Shown here one piece after another: positions 10,926-21,899 of a stretch of DNA of 64,000 nt. Each line of letters opens with the position of its first letter. The stretch's first letter is position 1. A model generated the notes under the pieces. That model was not told the origin of the DNA and did no database searches. It saw only the letters and a list, made by a program, of their open reading frames with translations. The stretch comes from Paramecium octaurelia. Taxonomy: Eukaryota; Ciliophora; Oligohymenophorea; Peniculida; Parameciidae. The DNA is taken from assembly GCA_905182995.1 (NCBI GenBank), contig CAJJDP010000078.1, forward strand, positions 310,001 through 374,000, given 5' to 3'. Both the position numbers and the translations under genes were made by a program.

Positions 10926-13900
10926 ATGAAAAAAGACAAAAGGAGTGACAAAAAAAAAACATCATAAGCTTCTCTTTATCGCTCTTCGATCACAATTACT
11001 GACATTCCAGATAACCTAATGGAAAAGAATGATATATTGGCAGAAGAAATATAGAAAACTGTAAAAACTCTCACATACTCATAAAGAATTGCTAAAGCTG
11101 AAAGACATATCTATGATGCATATTATTTAAGAACCATACGCAATGATATCGATGAAACTAATAAGAAATTTCTAAAAATATTATGGATAATTGAAAATCA
11201 GTAATTTTGGATTTAATTCCAATTCCTATTAACCTTAATCTATTAATTGATGACTTTCTTTGAATCATCAGCAACAGATGGATTAGAAGGATTTATATTG
11301 GCATTTTTTGGATTAGACACTGTAATCACTGTGATATTGTTAAAAAGTAAGAAGAAAGGAGGAATAGGATTCAAGTTTAATTTAAAGAGACAACTAAAAA
11401 TTTTCTTTTTCTGCGTTTGTTTACTTGACTTCTTTGTGCATCTTGGCGATCCAACTATTGTCAGATTTAGTAGACTGCTGAGAGCCTTCTTGATGCCTCT
11501 ATACTCAAAAGATTTAAGAAGGACCTTAAAAGGTATTTTGAAAGCAAGTCGAGATTTATTCTTATTGATTGTGTTGTACCTATTCATAATTTCAATATTT
11601 TCTTTTGTGGGCATCAACCTGATTGGAGAATTGGATAATGTTGATAAGACAACTTAAGATTATGGGAACTTCTTAAAGCTGTTCTCGATGCTATTAATGA
11701 CTGCTACTCTTGACTTTTATCCTGATATCCTAATCCCTCCAATGATGTAAGGAACCTATTATGCATTATTCTTCATTATTTACTTGCTGTTATTTATATT
11801 TCTGTTTGCACCCATTCCATTGGCGGTCGTTTATGAGGGATTTAGGAATCACAGAATGGAAATTGCTATTAGTGACATTATCAAATAGAAATCAGCGATG
11901 ATGGCCAGCTTTATCTCATTAGATTTTGAGGATCAAGGATACATATCTGAAGTTTAGTTTAAGGATTTCATTAGGGGTTTTTATAGAAATCAATTGTCTG
12001 AAAATAAATTATTGCAATTATTTGGAGAAATTGACAAAGATTTCAAGTATAAAAACAATAATAATTAGTGATAAAGTGTAATTCGATGAATTCTACTAAT
12101 TATTAAAAGTCTTGCAGGATGGAACTAGGTTTAATTTACCTTCAGCCAAACCTCTAGAGTGTTGGGAAAGACTAAGGGCTTTTGTTAATCAAAGAGGACT
12201 CTAGAGATTTATCGAAGGCAGTTTTTTTAGCACATCTATGTTGGTAGTGACAATTACAAATTGTATTCTAATTATTGCAGCCTTCTTCATTGAAGACCTT
12301 AGTGTGTTAGATATATTCAATTCTTTAGACACAATATTTTTGGTACTTTATTCAATGGAATGTCTAGTTAAAATTGTTGCGCTAGGAATTAGAGATTATT
12401 TTAATGAGGGATGGAATGTCTTTGATATTTCACTGGTAATCCTTTAAATAGTTTTTGATTATATCCTATTTAAAGTTGTGACTGGGAACATAGTACAATC
12501 AATTAAGGCAAATAGAATATTGAGATTAGCTAAAATTCAGAAAGTCTTTCGGTTGTTTAGAGCATTTAGATCTGTTAAAATTATTAGCTTTCTACTCAAA
12601 GGAGTAGAATTTTTGGATGTTGTACGAAGACTATTATATAAAATCTTATTCTGCATTCCAATTATCTTTCGATTGATGATGCCAGTATAAATGGTGTTTT
12701 TTATTTATGCTACCATTGGTATTTATGTATATGGGGAGGTCGAAACAGTGGCAGATAATCCATATGCCAATTCAAAATGCGATCCTAATCAATTTCAATA
12801 CTCATGGGGAGATTGCAAATATGCTGATTTTAAATCCTTTGCAGGAGCCTATCTAATGATGCTTCAATTTTTCATTGCTGCTGAATGGAATTAGGTTGTT
12901 TTTGAATTAACTTATGATACTGGTAATATGTTTTCAGCTATGGTTTTTATTGGGTCCTTTGAATTTTTATCCATATTTCTATTAGCCTTAATTAGTGGAC
13001 TTGTTTGGGAAGTATTTACAATTGTGTCCCTATCGATTAAATAAGAAGATGAGCAAATAGAAGATGAAATTGAAATCTCAAATGAAGCCTAATTGGATAC
13101 AAAAATAAATGGGATTTCGGGGGTGACTTAATTAAAAAAGAAAACTAGGATTTTAAATGATGACAATCCTGATGTTATTTAATTTCAATCAAACGATAAG
13201 CGAGATTTAAAAGAAGGCAATCCAGCTTTCAGAACTATTTCGGAGTAATTTTAATAGGACACTTTTAATGAAAACAACTTATAAACAAGAGAAAATTCTT
13301 AAGTGAGAATCGTGTAAATCGCACATTCCAAAACTCTTATTCGAATCAAAACACCTGAATACAAACCTTTTGATGTAGGTGCTTTATACAAATAACATTT
13401 CAAAGATTATCAGACTTTCTTAGAATTTAAGTAAAGTAATGATGGTTTTGATGTGCAACATGTAACAACAGAATACATGAATCATCTAAGGAATGAAATA
13501 AAGAAGGACGAAATCTTCCATAAAAAATACATCAATATTTCAAATCATCATTTGCTTATTTAAAATGCAGTACTTAGGGATGCCTCTGAAGTTTACATAA
13601 AAAAATAGGAAGATGATTTTTTTAAGACTTCGTATAGAGAGAAATTTGAAAGGATCTAAGAATTAAAATTTTAAAGCAAATTTAAGATTGAAAGCAAAAT
13701 ATTATTCTCCTTAATGGGAATTCTGAAATTTCCAAAACCTAATATCAAATATTACTTTTAAATACTTTATCTCATTGAAAACTATTTCACATATTAATTA
13801 TTACCTGAAAGCTCTTTCTTCAAATTATTACATTAAATTAATAATAAATGGTATTTAATTAGTATTGAAGACACACAAATATGTTTTAACAGATTGCATT

Positions 13901-14503
13901 CAGGTCCCTGGGATCATTCGGATACCCTATTCACAACAAGCAATCTCTAAATTTGCGAAAATCTAAGAAGTTTTATCGACTAGGACACTTATGAAAGCAG
14001 AACTACAGTTGAGGACTTCAAATTAAGCTTAAGCAAATTAGCCAAGAACTTTGAGATGGATATCTCTTCAGTAGATGTTAATAGCAGTTGTATTCTCTAT
14101 TAAATTACTAATGACTAATATGGATATGATACTAATTCAATTAAACTAAGAAGGAGTAAATATGTTTATTAATACTTTAGATCAAGATGAGATATCTCCA
14201 GATTAAAAATTTGTCGTCTTGGAATCCCAAAGAAACATAGGTACTAAAACCTGCTTCACACATCGTTAAGACTCTTAAAGTCCAGATGAACATTAGCATA
14301 TTAACAAAACTATAATGTTTGTTTTGTCAAAGACTCAAGCTTAAGAACAAAGAATTATTTATTAAAACTAAGTTATGTTAGCTTAATTTATTTTGGATTT
14401 GGCTGGAGTAATTCATAATTATTCTCATAATTTCTTCTAATAAATTGAGGATTTGTATACTTTAAGACTAAAACAGAAAGGTAAAGGTATAAAAAGAATG
14501 TGA
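10926..14503 (+). CDS. Two-repeat voltage-gated-type cation channel (TPC-like)
   Basis: A 1,176-residue protein, introns 12047-12068 and 14156-14180. Two ion-transport repeats, each with six predicted helices. Repeat I (from about residue 100) has an S4-like RFSRLLRAFLMPLYSKDLRR; repeat II (from about residue 430) has a better S4, NRILRLAKIQKVFRLFRAFR. Between them lies an acidic segment (FGEIDKDF...DKVQFDEFY) resembling a degenerate EF-hand loop. Two repeats joined by a soluble linker is the layout of two-pore channels. Pore-loop candidates are TATLDFYPDI and FIAAEWNQVVFE; neither matches the animal TPC filters exactly, so selectivity is not assigned. A long C-terminal tail of over 450 residues lacks recognised domains. 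Likely a plasma-membrane, ciliary or endolysosomal Ca2+/Na+ channel. Confidence 0.85.
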
Positions 14504-14519
14504 TTAATTTATTATTAAA

Positions 14520-15156
14520 ATGTATATATTAATATTACTAATTGTGTAAGTATATTCATACCACACTTTTTCTGAGAATTCAAAAGTCAAAACACTCAAC
14601 CAAACCGAGTTTTAATAATTGAACATTGGTACTAATCATATAAATAATTTCCTAGGTCGAGATAGCCATTCATGGTTCATTTTGTTTTACAGACCATCAT
14701 GTCCTCATTGCTAAAAAGTCCTTCCTGTTTGGGAAAGTTTCGCCGAACACAATCAAACATTGAGCAAAATCGGTGCTGTCAATTGGTACTTTTCAAAATA
14801 ATGTTAGTGAGGTTGAAAAAGATTTATGTAAATTATTCTCAATTGATGCTGTACCAACAATGATTCTAATTTCTGAAGGAGGAAATCTTCATCATTATAG
14901 TGGAAACAGGACAAAAGAATCCTTTATTCAGTTTCTTGATAAAAATTGGCAAAACAATGAAACCGAGACCCCTCCTAAAGAGGATTTTTCAATATTTGAT
15001 ACAACCACGATATTCATTTTGTTATTACTAGTGTTGGTGGGTTTTCTTATCTGGATTTACTTCTAAGAGAAATATGAGTATTCATCAATCAGCAGTTAAG
15101 CCAACTAGAGCTCGATTATAGAAATGCAAGAAATCAATAAACCAATAGAAATTTGA
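14520..15156 (+). CDS. Membrane thioredoxin-domain protein (TMX/PDI-like)
   Basis: A 204-residue protein with one 22-nt intron (14786-14807). N-terminal signal peptide (MYILILLIVQVYSYHTF), then a single thioredoxin fold with active site RPSCPHCQKV, the conserved cis-proline in IDAVPTMILI, and a glycine-containing YSGNR strand. One C-terminal transmembrane helix (IFILLLLVLVGFLIWIYF) is followed by a short polar tail of ~30 residues. This topology matches single-domain TMX-type oxidoreductases of the ER membrane that handle disulphides in secreted and membrane proteins. Splicing restores VNCEVEKDLCKLF, typical thioredoxin sequence, which supports the intron. Confidence 0.9.
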
Positions 15157-15345
15157 TTTTATATTATTGTTTAATATATTTGGCGATATTTTATTTTATT
15201 TAGGAATAATATAACTAGTAAAGATAAATTTAGAACTAATTATTTTTGTAAAAATGGAGAATTGGTATCCGAATCTTATAGGAAAATTTGATAAATAATA
15301 ATTAAACAATATAAATCAATTTGTTACTTATGAATTTTGGCTAAT

Positions 15346-16098
15346 TCAAGGGGTTTCTTCCTTGGTATTACTTTTTACCTTAGACTTTAAATTTTCAATT
15401 GAGATCGAATCTATTTGTGTATTTATCGAGCTTGAGTAGGTTCTTGAATATCTTAATTATTCACTTCCTTTGAAAACCTGCTGGAATACCCATTTAAAAC
15501 TGCTAACTTGTTCTATATGCTTTTATAATTAGACAAAGATTGATACATCAAGAGTTATTGCAATTCTTTTAAGGGATTTTATTTTTTACTCAGTTATAGT
15601 CAGTTTAATAGCCATCAACATGATTGTAGCTGAAGTCGTATGATCTTTAGATTCAAATACTGGAAATCCAACTGATTTCATTTGTTTTTATTCAGCCTTA
15701 GAATAGATCTGATTATCTTACCAATTTGAGAGCCTCTTGAACTACAGCATAAATAGTTTGTTTCTCATCTTCTCCATCATCATTTTTCACTGCGTAATTC
15801 TTGTCCATGACGACTGCAAAAATCTAGCTCTTGCGTTCTTGTTAATATTTATTAATTCAATACTTTTACTACCGGCCACATAAACACATTTCTCGTTTAT
15901 TTATTTAAAATTAGGTCTGTCGCTTTACTTTATATTAGTGTATCCAGAATCAGTCGGAATCACTAAACACTCCACGTCCTCATTTTCAACTGGACCTGCT
16001 GTTAAAGCAATCTCACAGTTCTCTATTTCGTATTTTAATAACAGTTGAGGAAACTGTGAAGATCTCTCACCTGTTTGAAAGCAAAGATTATTTCCCAT
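15346..16098 (-). CDS. Unknown protein, probable N-myristoylation/palmitoylation
   Basis: A 233-residue protein with two introns (15838-15863 and 15697-15721), both ending in AAG. The N-terminus MGNNLCFQT fits an N-myristoylation signal (Gly2, small residue at position 6) with a cysteine at 6 that could be palmitoylated. Downstream: ECLVIPTDSGY, KSQIFAVVMDKNYAVKNDDG, a serine-rich C-terminus. No domain recognised. The frames on either side of each intron are hydrophilic and well balanced, which makes it a credible gene. Probably a membrane-associated signalling or cortical protein (inference from the acylation motif only). Confidence 0.75.
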
Positions 16099-16702
16099 AA
16101 TTATTTAATATAAATGTAAATGAATAATTAAAAGCTGAATTTGAAATGTTCAAAATATCGAAGACTTCAATGTTTACAAAATTTCAGCAAAATACAAACT
16201 CTAAAAAATCATACAATCTTCCCAAGTGTTCGTGTATTTCATCTTTAAAGTTTTTCATAATCATCAAAACGATCTGAACTAAACTATTGAAATATTATAA
16301 TTAGAATGCATAGTGGTTATATTATAAACGAATCGGATTGATGTTTAGGTGTTTATAGTGTTGCTGAATGAGAAATAGATTCAAATTAAATAATTTATTA
16401 TTACAAAATAGTTCAGAAAAAAGAATTTGAAAATATAATATATTAAATACAATGGAAATAAAACAATAATCATTAGCTAATGGAAGTGTTCAGTGCCCTT
16501 TTTTTGGGTTGAGAAATTATAAATAATTTTTAGATCAATTGTTAGATTGCTTTCAATAGTAATTAGATTGTTAATGTAATATTGTCATATTTGGTTTTTT
16601 TGTTTGAGAAGAGACATAAAGGATAAATGAGTTTCTATTTCTATTCTAATTTGATCATTAAAGTATTAAATTTTTATATCTTTTTTTTAAAAAAATTATA
16701 TT
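16099..16702. other. Divergent intergenic region, nothing firm
   Basis: AT-rich spacer between the divergently transcribed acylated-protein gene and ribosomal protein S11; promoters of both should lie here. A TGA-free minus-strand frame (about 16160-16490) has no early ATG and is within chance for a one-stop code. Confidence 0.5.
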
Positions 16703-17233
16703 ATGGCAGACGTTCAAACATAAAGAGCTTTCCAAAAGTAAGAGGGCATTTTCTAAAACTCAAAGAAACTATTAGCAAAGAAAACATCTAAGGGAGTCAG
16801 ATATTGGAAGGAAGTTGGTCTTGGTTTCAAAGTTCCAAAGGAAGCAATTGAAGGTCATTACATTGATAAGAAATGCCCATTCACAGGAAATGTGAGTGTT
16901 AGAGGAGCCATCTTGAAGTAAATGAAAGTCAATAATGAATAGAGGCATAGTAATTTCTACAAAGATGACCAGAACAATTATTATCAGAAGGGATTATTTG
17001 CACTATGTTGCCAAATATAATAGATATGAAAAGAGACACAGAAATGTTCCAGTTCACATTTCACCAGCATTTGGACCAGTAAAGGAAGGTGATATTGTGG
17101 TTTGTGGACAATGCAGGTAAGAATTTAAATAATTATTTAAAGACCATTATCAAAGACAGTCAGATTCAATGTATTGAAGGTGATTCCAAACGAAATCATT
17201 GGTAATGTTAGAAAACAATTTGTTTTATTCTGA
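16703..17233 (+). CDS. RPS11: 40S ribosomal protein S11 (uS17)
   Basis: A 159-residue protein, close to the human 158. Introns 16918-16942 (ends TAG) and 17117-17142 (ends AAG). Diagnostic stretches are [60 protein letters not shown] and [20 protein letters not shown]. It binds 18S rRNA early in small-subunit assembly. The second junction ([14 protein letters not shown]) is so conserved that the AAG acceptor is beyond doubt. A T-rich upstream stretch just before the ATG may be promoter or 5' UTR. Converges with the unknown gene ending at 17309. Confidence 0.98.
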
Positions 17234-17308
17234 TTCCAATTATATTTGCATACATATAGTACAATATATATATATTTCATGAATGATGAGAAGGATGATA
17301 ATAAAAAG

Positions 17309-17722
17309 TCATTTTTAATTGAGGACATCCAGCAATTTTTGTAATTGAGTAAGAGGAGACTTTTGGGTGATAGTGATTATTTTATTTTTGATCTACACTT
17401 TATGGACTTTTTACAATAATGGAGCAAGTTTATTGAGTTTCTACTTGGTAGGCGATGAATCTTTGCTCATTTTATTGAATTTGTCTTCACTCAAAGTGAA
17501 ATTGAATTGTGAGGGAGTAACTCTGATATGTCTCGGATTAGCAGGTCTCTTCTTTAAAGGATTCTCATCTTTGATTTGATAGAGAACTTGACTCTGTTAT
17601 ATCCTGGTGGACTATAGGGATTTTTTACGGGGACTCCTTATTTCAGTCACTTGTCTTATGTGACATAAATTAGGTAATAACTTTCTATTGTTGTTTGAGA
17701 GCATTGGGGGTGAATACTCCAT
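17309..17722 (-). CDS. Unknown basic Q/K-rich protein
   Basis: From ATG 17722 (MEYSPPMLSNNN) the frame encodes 137 residues without introns. A longer form of 166 residues could start at ATG 17809, but that lies only 8 bases after the stop of the upstream kinase gene, so the inner ATG leaves a more usual spacer. The protein is basic and polar (EIRSPRKKSLQ, RPANPRHIRVTPSQFNF, LHKLAP-like C-terminal leucine-rich QLQKLLDVLNQK). No domain recognised; composition is like that of disordered adaptors. Readthrough fusion with the kinase is not supported because no intron spans the TGA. Confidence 0.7.
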
Positions 17723-17817
17723 TGATTCAGAAAGTAGTTTAAGTTAATTAGTGTGGGAGGATTGCGAGTAGTCTTGCCACCCAGCTAGTTGTGTGAAATC
17801 ATTAATCATATTAATTA

Positions 17818-18787
17818 TCAAATATTGTCATTCTTATTATAAGTGATATTAGTAAGGTTGACGGATTCGTCTGCTTATAAAAATGAGTTGTGATGTTGTC
17901 TTTGGAACCACTGACTGAGTTTCACTTATTCACAGTTCAATCTATAAATGGGGTTCTTGGTGAGTAGACAATTGAGTAACATAATCAAATCAGTTGGTAT
18001 GGATTTGCAATCTGTGAGTGGGTTGTGATAAATGATTTGTTTTTGCAACTCCTCTTGGGTCAAGCCTTCAAAGGGTCGATGCTCAAAGACTAATTCCTAT
18101 TGCCATATTACTAATTCAATACAAAAATGATAATTCCTAAGGACCAACTATCGACTTTTTCAGTATGTGGTTGCAACAATACAATCTCAGGAGGCATATA
18201 ATGAGTTGTTCCACAATTAGTAGGTTCAGCTGCATAACTAGTGATCTTGGTGGCCCAATTGAAATCTGTCAATTTGATAGTGTCATTTTCATCCAACAAT
18301 ATATTATCCAACTAAAATGTCGGTGTTTCTTAAATACCTTCAAGTCACGATGGACGATTCGTTGTCGATGTAAGTAGATCAATGCCTCATTCAACTAATA
18401 TATATAGTGGTAAATCTCGTTTTCCAACAATCTCCTCTTGCAAATCTACTATCGGAGAGTTCCTTTGCTGCAATACTCTTGCACCAAATAGATAAATTTC
18501 TCGTCCTCAAAGTATTCCACCAACTCCACTATATGTGGATGATGCAATTTCGATTGGATTTTTATCTCACTTAAAATGTTGTTTTCAGCGTGAAACTCTT
18601 CCATCTTCTGCTTTTCAATCTTAAAATATTTTCAAATTTCCCCTACCAACTTAATTGCGTATTTCTTTTTACTCTTGACATCCTTGGCCAACTTTACTTT
18701 TCCATATGATCCCATCCCTATCTCATCCAACAACTAATAATTTCTAGTCGAACTTTGAATTGTATTTTTAATTTTGCAGCAAAACAT
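17818..18787 (-). CDS. Aurora-like serine/threonine kinase with DFN in place of DFG
   Basis: A 296-residue, almost bare kinase domain; introns 18620-18646 (AAG), 18312-18337 and 18097-18122. P-loop GMGSYGKVKLA, beta-3 YAIKL, alpha-C glutamate in FHAENNILSEI, HPHIVELVEYFED, HRDLKLDNILL. The DFG motif reads LTDFNWATK: Asp and Phe kept, Gly replaced by Asn, with the tryptophan typical of Aurora DFGW. NCGTTHYMPPEIV and KVDSWSLGIIIFEL complete the Aurora-like pattern. Auroras drive mitosis and cilium disassembly; whether this member is active is open because the DFG glycine is rarely replaced. Divergently transcribed from the formin gene with only 14 bases between start codons. Confidence 0.88.
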
Positions 18788-18801
18788 AATAATTATTTTT
18801 T

Positions 18802-21678
18802 ATGCAATTTTTAATCAGATCCACAGCACCCAAATTGCCCATCAATTTAGAGTGCGTGCTCAAACAAAGCAAATAAATTATCGAACTCTAAATACCTGCT
18901 ATTCACCCTGGTCCCATTGTTCAACAACATATAGACATCTTTTTAAGTGAAGTAGAGATGCTAGAAAAAGATCATAAGCGATTCAACTCCCTCGAAGCCA
19001 TAGTCAAATACTCTATTGCTCATGAATACCTGAGAATCTCAGGCAAACTCCTCAATCTCAGTCTTGAAAAAGCCTAAGATCTATTAAAGTCACATCAAAT
19101 ATTTGACTTGTCGTGTGCTTACTTATGGATCACAGTATCAGGACCAGAAGAGAGCAAAGAGCTGATTTTCGATTCCAATTTGGATTTGCAAGGCATGTCA
19201 CTCATTATGTATTTAAACTGTCTTCATCAATCCGAATAAACCTGTACTATTGAACAAATCAACACACATTTAAAAAACACAGACGATCCAGAAGTTATCT
19301 ACCTGCTCCTCAGATTATTGAAGAAACATTGCAATCAAAACCAAGTTGAAGTTGAAAAAGTTATTCTATCAAATCTCGAGAAAATGGAGTCCTCCCTTCA
19401 AGCCAAGTATTGCTTCTCAGAATTCATTAATGAATACTACGAAAAATTTGAAGTCGGTGTATCATTTCTAGACCTATTGTTGGCCAACAAATTGGAATAA
19501 TATCTATAAACCCCAAGTCTAATTTTCACTTATCAATGCTAAGAAGAATAACGATATCCCCTAATCTCAAATAGAGAGTCCAAATACATCTACAAACTTG
19601 ATAATTGCGACATGCAATAGGAAATTGAACTCCTAAAATAAAATGTAGGTTTGATAAAAGAGGAGGAATTTATTGTGCAGGATGAAACTCTTATAGAGAA
19701 ACAATCTGAGTCTAACATATTTGAGTTAAAACAAAAAATAAATACTCTAAGCAGAAAATTGGCAGAGGCCGAGAAAAAGGTCTCAATATATGAAGAAAAA
19801 ATAAGCAAATTAGAAGAGGATAAGGAATTCCTATTAATAGAATTAGAAGAATCAAAACGCCAAGGTTAAATTCATTTTAATGCATTTCGATCAGTAGTAA
19901 ATGAAAAATTATAATCAACCTAATAATAGCCAACACAATAATAATAATAACAATAGTAATAATAATAACTATCTAAATAATCCATATTTTTAAGCAATAA
20001 ATAAAATTTATTCAAAAATGCTAAAACATCTACTTTAAAGGCATCAGTTAATTTTGCGAATATTTAGCCAAATAAATAGCAATTACAATAAATTTAAGAA
20101 GAATCACTATTAAAAACAGAAGATGAAAAAAAAAATGAAAATGAAGTTTCAAATTTTGATAAAAAAATTGAAGAAGTAACTTCAGAAAAATGTTTGAATT
20201 CTGAGAAATCTATAGATAGTCCTTAAACTCCCCTAGAAGCAGTTACACCTCATCAATGCAGTCAAGCCAGTCTTTATGCTAATTCACTTGCTACTCCCTC
20301 TTCTTCTTCTCAGCCACCTCCAAATAAAAATGGAACGCCTGCACCTCCTCCCCCTCCTCCTCCTCCTCCCTTTGGTAAAGCTGGATTCCCACCTCCTCCA
20401 CCTCCACCACCTGGAAGCGTAAAAAGTTCAAAGGATTTAAAACCAAAATTTGAGATTATACCAATAGATGTTGCAATGAAGAAAGTTCAAACGTGGAATC
20501 CAATGCCCCCAAATAAGGTTGAAGGAACAATTTGGGAGACCTTTAAATACGATGAAATGAAATTAGAAATAGGAGAATTTGTAGATATATTTGCTGCCAA
20601 AACTGCAATTGAATCATCTGTGATGCAATCCGGTGTTTTTCAATCTGTGTATCAAAAAAGAGAACCCATTACTAAATTATCTAAAGGGAGTGGACCTAAG
20701 GATCCAAATAGAGCTTAAGCCGTTTAAATGGCTTTGAAAAGAGTGAAATATCCTGTAGAAGAGATACTGTAAGCAATTCGTATAATGGATGAAGAAAAGC
20801 TGACAGAAGACAAAGTGACACTGCTGATAGATTGCTTGCCTAAGGAAAATGAAAAGAATTTGTGGAAGGAAGAAAAAACATGGGATTTTAATGAATTACA
20901 ATCAAGAATATACGATTACAGTGATGCTGATAAATTTTGCATGTTTGTCATGGAAATTAAGTGTTATGAGGAGAGATTGATTAGTCTAAGTGCAAAGTAC
21001 GAATCATTGAAGAATTAAGTGGTAATAGAAGAATTATTGTTGATGTTCGATGCGGTGTTTGATTAAATAAAAAAGGATGAGGAAATAATTTTGGTGATAA
21101 AATACTTATTTTATTATGGATCAATCTTAAATGGAAGCAATCAAGCTTAAGGATTGAGATTTGATTGCATTCCTAAAGTGACATGTTACTCTGATAAATA
21201 GAAGCAATTCGATATTTGGATGTATGTAATAAAGAAAATAGAAGAGACAGGATTTGTGATTGATTTGGATGCTGACTTAACCAAATTGGATACATTATCA
21301 TAGGAAACAAGGAAGATGGATAATTTGTATGTGTTTTTGAAGCAATTTGAATAGAACAAGCAACAAATTGCCTTGGCTAGAGATAGTGATTAAGGAGGCG
21401 ATGATAGAGCGAAGGCAGTCTTTGGACAGCTTTATAATGAAATCGAGTTATTTGTGATTGTCCAGAAGGCAAATCTGAAGAGTTTGGAGATAAAATATAA
21501 AGAATTATGCCAAATGTTTGGGGAGTCCTCAACCAAGTCAACTGACTAATTTATTAAAACCATTTATGAAATCAAAAGAAAAGTGAGAGAAAGGAAAAGA
21601 ATACTGTTGGAACAAGAAAACTAGAGGAAAAGGAGACAAGCTATGGAAGACAAAAGAAAGACAATAATTAAGAAATGA
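18802..21678 (+). CDS. Formin (Diaphanous-type) actin nucleator
   Basis: A 958-residue protein in one uninterrupted 2,877-base exon. The N-terminal ~220 residues are helical and armadillo-like (GBD/FH3 position), followed by a coiled coil (about 290-360), a Q-rich patch coded by TAA/TAG around 19920-19970, and an FH1 region with poly-proline (PAPPPPPPPPPFGKAGF, then PPPPPPPG) at 20330-20415 that should bind profilin. The FH2 domain follows from about residue 555: KVQTWNPMPPNKVEGTIW, DPNRAQAVQMALKR and the FH2 hallmark YYGSILNGSNQAQGLRFD. A basic C-terminal tail (RKVRERKRILL) resembles a DAD region. Role: nucleation and elongation of actin filaments. Lack of introns in so long a gene is unusual here. 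Confidence 0.95.
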
Positions 21679-21899
21679 TGTAAAAAATATTTCTACTTGA
21701 TTTCACATTTTATTCAAATTATGATATTATTATTAGGAATATATCATTTGATTATGCAATTCCTTAATCCATTTCTTAGTTACTAACACAAAGATATCTT
21801 CTTATTAACAAGTGTATATGATTTACAACAATATTATTATTAAAATGAACTTAATTACATCACGTGATTAAAATCTAAATAATTTATTTAGATAAAAGT

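Noticed and set aside
11243-11617. 124-residue minus-strand frame
   Set aside because: Shadow of the first repeat of the plus-strand cation channel.
16158-16490. 110-codon minus-strand open frame
   Set aside because: No early ATG, very A/T-biased codons, length within chance for a single stop codon.
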